NCBI GenBank assembly: GCA_021234155.1
Contig: JAJEKV010000134.1
Location: 872,501-936,500 of the forward strand
Origin: Isoetes taiwanensis
Taxonomy: Eukaryota > Streptophyta > Lycopodiopsida > Isoetales > Isoetaceae
Reading direction: 5' to 3'
DNA: 64,000 bases
The notes beneath the pieces are model-generated. The model saw only the letters and a program-made list of their open reading frames with translations, ran no database searches and had not been told where the DNA came from. This document shows positions 60,001 to 64,000 of this stretch, one piece after another. Position numbers and translations under genes: made by a program. How positions within the stretch are numbered: the first letter of the stretch is position 1; each line of letters begins with the position of its first letter.

Positions 60001-60512
60001 CAGTATCACAGAAGCTTTAGGACCCAAGTGCACAAGGCAGAATTGTCAATCATTACCAGAAGCCACAGAAGCTAATCAACCATCTTCTGGATATGTTCTT
60101 ATGTCCAGGAGATTGGGTCCTTGATGTTTTCTCTGGCTCTGGTACAACAGTAGCATGTGCACTTAAAAAGGGCCGTAATTGTGTTGCTGTTGACATTGAT
60201 AAAGAGGCTGTAGACTTTACCATGATGAGGTTGTCTGCCCTACCAACTCTACTAGATGAAAATCAAGAGTTAGGTGCCAAATCATCATCAGATTTTGCCA
60301 AGATGACATCCTCTGAGATACAGCCTCCTTTTACAAGCTCTCTGGAAGATGAAGCTACCTTTGCAGAGCTCAAAGAAGTAGCTCTAGCTACTATTCCTGA
60401 AGAGACTGTAGACACCAGTAAAGAGGCAACAGTGACAAAGGAGCAAACTGTAGAGAAGGACCAATCTGGGACGAGCAAACAACATACTGAGAACTTTGAT
60501 TTAGACCTCTGA
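57007..60512 (+). CDS. ParB-domain / beta-type DNA amino-methyltransferase, spliced
   Basis: Exons: 57,007-58,351, 58,437-58,665, 59,075-59,213, 59,280-59,714 and 59,843-60,512, all with GT-AG borders; a first exon is missing. Domains: an unknown N-terminal part (MQWFVTRGAGGKY), a Lys-rich linker, a ParB/sulfiredoxin-like domain (VIYLPVTCMRLPP, PIVVLVDREQ, VLGGNHSFNARRQL, about 57,740-58,030), then a methyltransferase with motif IV ADLPYG (about 59,491-59,508) before motif I VLDVFSGSGTTVACA (about 60,118-60,162). That motif order, IV then I, is typical of the beta group of N6-adenine/N4-cytosine methylases. DLPY in place of DPPY is a variant. Breaks: a one-base shift at about 58,465-58,485, another at about 59,330, and an in-frame TAG at 60,018-60,020. 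About 940 residues if intact. ParB-methylase fusions are known from phages and bacteria. Confidence 0.85.
58727..59040 (+). repeat. Array of palindromic repeats, about 41-bp unit, 7-8 copies, inside an intron
   Basis: Units centred near 58,741, 58,779, 58,823, 58,864, 58,907, 58,949 and 58,990, plus a weaker one at 59,032. Each contains AGTGTATTCCGGAATACACT and is joined by GCTTCACTGTAAAGC, so larger palindromes form as well. One unit has ATTACGG, another ends AATACAA. The intron (58,666-59,074) is otherwise unremarkable. Confidence 0.95.
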
Positions 60513-60896
60513 CTTATCTTTTGCTAAATTATTTATTATTGGCTACAAAATACTGCCATATTTGACGTACTGAAAGAAATTAATAAAAAAATTATTCTTA
60601 TTTTTACCTTTTTTGGATATCTTCGAATTCCTAGTAAAATTCCTGGTGTATTAATGTCTGGAATTTTGCCATTTTCAAGTGCTCTTTTCTACAAATGCAA
60701 GATCATCACTTCAAAAGAGCCTAAAATGCACGATAAAATATTTTGTGACATTTGAAATCCCCAACTTCTTTTGAAAATGATCAATTTTTAAATCCTGGTG
60801 TTTTTTTTAAGGGAATCTTTGAAACAGGAGTGATGCAACACTCTCGTTTAATTTACAATCATGCTAACATAGCCATAGTCCTTTTCCCTATATCAT
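60513..60896. other. 3' flank of the methyltransferase gene and right end of element E
   Basis: AT-rich and without a gene; contains AATAAA-like polyadenylation signals near 60,580 and the right candidate terminal repeat (60,690-60,840). Confidence 0.4.
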
Positions 60897-61140
60897 GGCT
60901 CGAAAGGCCAGAGATATAGCAAGGAGACCCACAAAGCCCAAGCCCTACACGCCACTAGACCTTGAATAGGTCCCTCCCCCATTGGCCACACCCAATACAG
61001 TTTCAGGCATTGATGCCTTAGAAACCCCTTCCCCGGTAGCCCCGCTAGATAGCGCTCCAGTTTTGGATACACTTACATTCCTACCATGTTTCAAAGGATT
61101 CGATCTATGATCACTATTATAGAAATATCCATGCATTTGT
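60897..61140 (+). pseudogene. LINE ORF1-like remnant, 5' part
   Basis: MARKARDIARRPTKPKPYTP at 60,897, one stop, then in frame TVSGIDALETPSPVAPLDSA. The downstream part of the presumed same gene is at 62,735-63,290, beyond a 1.5-kb insertion. Assignment rests mainly on that downstream part. Confidence 0.35.
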
Positions 61141-61183
61141 TTTTGGAACCTTGATATAGGTTTTAGCGCTTTTAAAACTTTCC

Positions 61184-62690
61184 ATGATCACTATTATAGG
61201 AACATCCATGCATTTGTATACAGGAATGTCACTTTAGGTGACATTCCAGGGAGGAAAAAGTGCCGACGCGGAGGCACTTTTGACTCCCCGGAATGTCACC
61301 TAAAGTGACATTGGTGCAACCTGAATTGCCTAGACCACTTTCTGACGTGGCATCGACGTGGACTTAACCACCAACGTGACATTTTGTCCTTCCTTCTGCA
61401 AGTCCGACGAGTGCTCTCTGCTTCGTCGATGTCGCTGTGATGTTCTGCTGTGGCGCTGACGGATTTGGAGGTTAAATCCGAGGCGCTGCATCATGCTTAA
61501 GCTAGATCATAGCTTTTTTTCAAAAAAATTTGAGTGTAGCACTGCCTTTCCTCATTTTCTTATGTGTGGACGAGCTCTGGCATTGTCTAACCTTAGGACG
61601 AGTTCTACACCGAGTTTTGGCATTTTTGCAACCGAGTTTGTGTAAATCTTGCTACAGGTGCAGATTTTTCTTTGAAAAGGTTGCAGGATGTCGCCTAATA
61701 TCTTTATTTCTCTGTATCAGGTACCTTTTCTTGATTCTTGGGAGGTGCGATGGAAAACAGGCGAAGAATGCTTTGGTTTTTAGTGTTTTTTAGTTTGAAT
61801 CTCGGTGTGATTCTAAGTTATGCTAGGTTGAAGTGTTTAGGCATGGATTCGGCTCCTAGTTTTGAGCTGGACAGTCTTGAAGGCAATGAATCCGAAGTTT
61901 TGAAGGATATCACTAATTTTTGTGAAGATTCTGAAGTGGATAATATAAATGGAGTTATTTCTTTGATCAATGAGCAGGTTATCGATATACAAAGTTATAA
62001 TGATACTGATGAAAACTTCAATGTTTTGTCAAAGAAAAGTAAGCTGATCAAGAATGTGTATCTTCTTAAAAAGGACGCTCCAAAGAAAGGTACATTACAT
62101 TTTCATAGTTTGCTTATAGCTTTTATTGTGTAAAGTTTTTAAAGCTTCTGCATGTTTTGTTCTTGCAGAGATTACTAACATTTTGCAGAATGTTGTGGGA
62201 CATACAAAAGGAAAGAAAAAAGATGAAGCAAACTTTGGTCAGTTTGTAGCTGATGAGTCTTGTAGCAGAGGATTAGGTGATTTTGAGTCAGAAATGGTGT
62301 CCGAGTTTGGGGAGGATGCCATAGCAAAATATATGGAAGATATAGCTGCATCTGGAATGCTTGATCAAGAATCTTTTTGTAAACTTCTGATATAAATCAA
62401 TGGAACTATGATCTCAACAAATTGTAATGTGTGATTCTGAGGTAATTGAATCAATTAGTTACTGTTAGTAATGAATAGTCTTAATAGTAAATAGTGAGTG
62501 ATAGAATGTCGACTAAAATAAAATGTTGAGCAGAATGTTGAGCAAAATGTCCCCTAAAATAGAATGTTGAACAGAATGTCGCCTAAAATAACAATATGAG
62601 TAAAGAGAGCAACATTCGAAAAGAATACATGACACGTGGCAAGTTACGATTGGCTCAAACGTCAGAAAGTGGTCGAGGCAACATTTACGT
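61184..62690 (+). mobile_element. 1.5-kb insertion with flanking direct repeats, carrying a two-exon gene
   Basis: A 43-bp sequence (TTTTTGGAACC, GTTTTAG, GCTTTTA) occurs on the left at about 61,139-61,182 and on the right at about 62,690-62,733, as a long target duplication or a pre-existing repeat. Inside, the left end holds a hairpin (AATGTCACTTTAGGTGACATT and its complement at 61,225-61,305), and ACCACTTTCTGACGT at 61,337 is inverted at 62,660. The right end has repeats of AATGTTGAGCA and AATGTCGCCTAAAATA. Confidence 0.5.
61738..62395 (+). CDS. Two-exon gene for a small protein with N-terminal hydrophobic segment
   Basis: Exon 1, 61,738 to about 62,090, exon 2, 62,169-62,395, joined in frame by a GT-AG intron (AAAG/GTACATT to TTCTTGCAG/AGATTAC). 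The protein starts MGGAMENRRRMLWFLVFFSL, a signal peptide or membrane anchor, followed by an acidic region (DSLEGNESEVLKDITNFCED) and ends FGEDAIAKYMEDIAASGMLD and a short tail. No known family. It is the only intact spliced gene in this part of the window and may be cargo of the insertion. Confidence 0.55.
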
Positions 62691-62734
62691 TTTTGGAACC
62701 TGGGTATAAGTTTTAGAGCTTTTAGAACTTTTGA

Positions 62735-63290
62735 TGGAAACAGTATGCCGTACTAGTGCCCCACAACCACCAGCCACATCGGTAGACATACTCCGAGTAG
62801 ATGCCATAGTACAAACTGAAGTGGAGGTTGAGACACCTCCATATGTAGATTTGGATGTTGATATGCAAGAGGGAGCTTAGGACCATACATGGGGACTACA
62901 TAGGTTTAGATCAGCCTGATCAAGCTCGGCACTTGAACTACGTCTTGGAAGGGTCCCGCAAACATGTTCCACTTCAGATACAGAGGCAACTGCATGTTTC
63001 TTCACGGATACAATGCGCATCTGAAGCCCAGGATCCTTTACAGGAGGAAGAGTGGGTGCTCAGAGGCCAGATTAACCACGACATCTTCTAGTGCATTTGT
63101 CAGCGTCGAAGGATAGGCTGCATGTGCTACAACATGGGAGTCACCTCAAGGGCACGCATTTTTCTGTGCAAGAGGATCTCTCCCTAGTTTAGTTGACCCG
63201 GCGACGTGAGGAGCTATGCAAGGTTCGAGAGAAGGCTTCAAAACAAATGAGCAGTGTGTCAGGGAGGCACAACACTCATTCTTAACCAAT
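62735..63290 (+). pseudogene. LINE ORF1-like remnant, 3' part
   Basis: Opens METVCRTSAPQPPATSVDIL; further on RLHVLQHGSHLKGTHFSVQE followed by DLSLV and RRREELCKVREKASKQ resembles the HLKGHKIWLNDDL / KERKMLLDEVRKLKE end of the LINE ORF1 at 47,936. Several stops. Confidence 0.5.
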
Positions 63291-63392
63291 GGCCTCAAAC
63301 CCCTGGTTGGCTTATTTTCAGTTCCCTCCCCCTTCTTATGTAGTTTTGTTTTCTTCTTTTCTTATTACTGTCATGATTTGTGATGGGGCTTA

Positions 63393-63809
63393 GGCCCTTT
63401 TTCCACAGTAGTCTTATCTCTAAAAGTCACATATTTTATCCAATGATGTTTGGCCACCTATTGTCTTAAAAATAAATCGCTTTTCCACTATAAAAAATAA
63501 GACATGTCTTATTTAGGTTCGGAATAGGTTTGGATACCAAATGGAGTCTTATTTTATTCCGAGGGATTTCCCCCGCCGTAAAATAAGACACCTATCTTAT
63601 TTGAATATATAACTAAAAATAAGACGTAAGATGTGTCTTATTTTTTTCATGCTTTTCCACTAGTATTTTAGTGGTGTCATATTTTATAACTACCATGCAG
63701 TGGAAAAGCAAGTTTAAATTTGTGTGTCTCATTTTCAGCCCTGGAGTCACAAATGGTGTCATATATTGTATATGACGCCATATTTTGCGACTAGTGTGGA
63801 AAAAGGGCC
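63393..63809. mobile_element. MITE with TTA target duplication
   Basis: A 417-bp non-coding element with inverted ends GGCCCTTTTTCCACAGTAGTC and GACTAGTGTGGAAAAAGGGCC (two mismatches), flanked by TTA at 63,390-63,392 and 63,810-63,812. The TTA duplication fits the PIF/Harbinger (Tourist-like) group. The interior has internal inverted repeats of AAATAAGACA. Confidence 0.85.
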
Positions 63810-64000
63810 TTAGATCCTAGGTTCTATTTGGGCTTATCTTTGCTCTGTTCCCATCCTATGGTCCGCTTGGATCCCCAAGCCATAATGTCCATCCAACTTC
63901 CTTACATGTGGCAAGAGACAGCGATGATATTTGATAACATGGAGCCGCTTTTCACGGGAGGGATACCGAACGTGACATGTTAACGCCATGTAACTTACAG

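Larger units (their letters stand above)
52760..60850. mobile_element. Element E: DUF7869-type gene plus divergent ParB-methyltransferase gene
   Basis: Two divergent spliced genes share a 740-bp region full of GTATTCCGGAATAC palindromes. Near both ends there is a degenerate inverted repeat: AAAGATTCC, then TTCGTGCA, then AAGTGA, then TAGAA and CTTGAA occur in the same order inward from 52,772 and, reverse-complemented, from 60,835. No target duplication is clear. A DNA transposon or large mobile unit is the likely interpretation; the ends are uncertain by some tens of bases. Confidence 0.5.

Overview
The window looks like repeat-dense nuclear DNA of a land plant, and I see no certain ordinary host gene. 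The plant call rests on a Tat-like Ty3/gypsy element with two RNase H domains, chromovirus-type Ty3/gypsy elements primed by initiator tRNA-Met, LINEs with short tandem-repeat tails, spliceosomal introns and a TTA-flanked MITE. The species cannot be fixed from sequence. Many reading frames are broken by single-base shifts while the protein similarity continues on both sides, so part of the damage may be assembly error.

Layout. 1-16,766 is Ty3/gypsy element A (protease, archaeal-type RNase H, RT, RNase H, integrase). It is split at 965 by element B (970-13,857), a complete 12.9-kb chromovirus with about 1.58-kb LTRs and the target duplication GCAGG. 18,230-21,765 holds part of a sister element, C, on the minus strand. 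22,480-26,994 is a plus-strand LINE split by a solo LTR of the B/C family (25,035-26,624, duplication GATAT). 29,684-30,366 is a truncated LINE copy with its target duplication. 31,131-48,749 is a minus-strand LINE whose ORF1 and ORF2 are separated by a 13.6-kb DNA element, D (34,336-47,928), with 30-bp perfect terminal inverted repeats. 49,175-51,900 is LINE debris. 52,760-60,850 is an 8-kb element, E, with a minus-strand DUF7869-type gene and a divergent plus-strand gene for a ParB-domain/DNA amino-methyltransferase. 60,897-63,290 is LINE ORF1-like debris split by a 1.5-kb insertion that carries a two-exon gene, and 63,393-63,809 is a MITE.

The main discovery is histone H3 inside mobile elements. 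Elements B and C both encode, upstream of gag, a protein whose C-terminal part is a histone H3 fold (motifs such as [14 protein letters not shown] and KPHRFRPG), fused to an unknown N-terminal domain and followed by a conserved unknown ORF2. B's integrase also ends in a chromodomain, a fold that in other proteins reads histone H3 tails. The unrelated DNA element D carries its own H3-like gene that starts with the exact H3 tail MARTKQTAR, followed by a gene resembling ORF2 of B and C. An H3-plus-ORF2 cassette therefore appears in two classes of transposon in one window.

The second discovery is element E. Its ParB-domain methyltransferase gene has, in its introns and divergent promoter region but not in its exons, many copies of the palindrome GTATTCCGGAATAC, including a tandem array. 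This suggests a self-binding or self-methylating site system.
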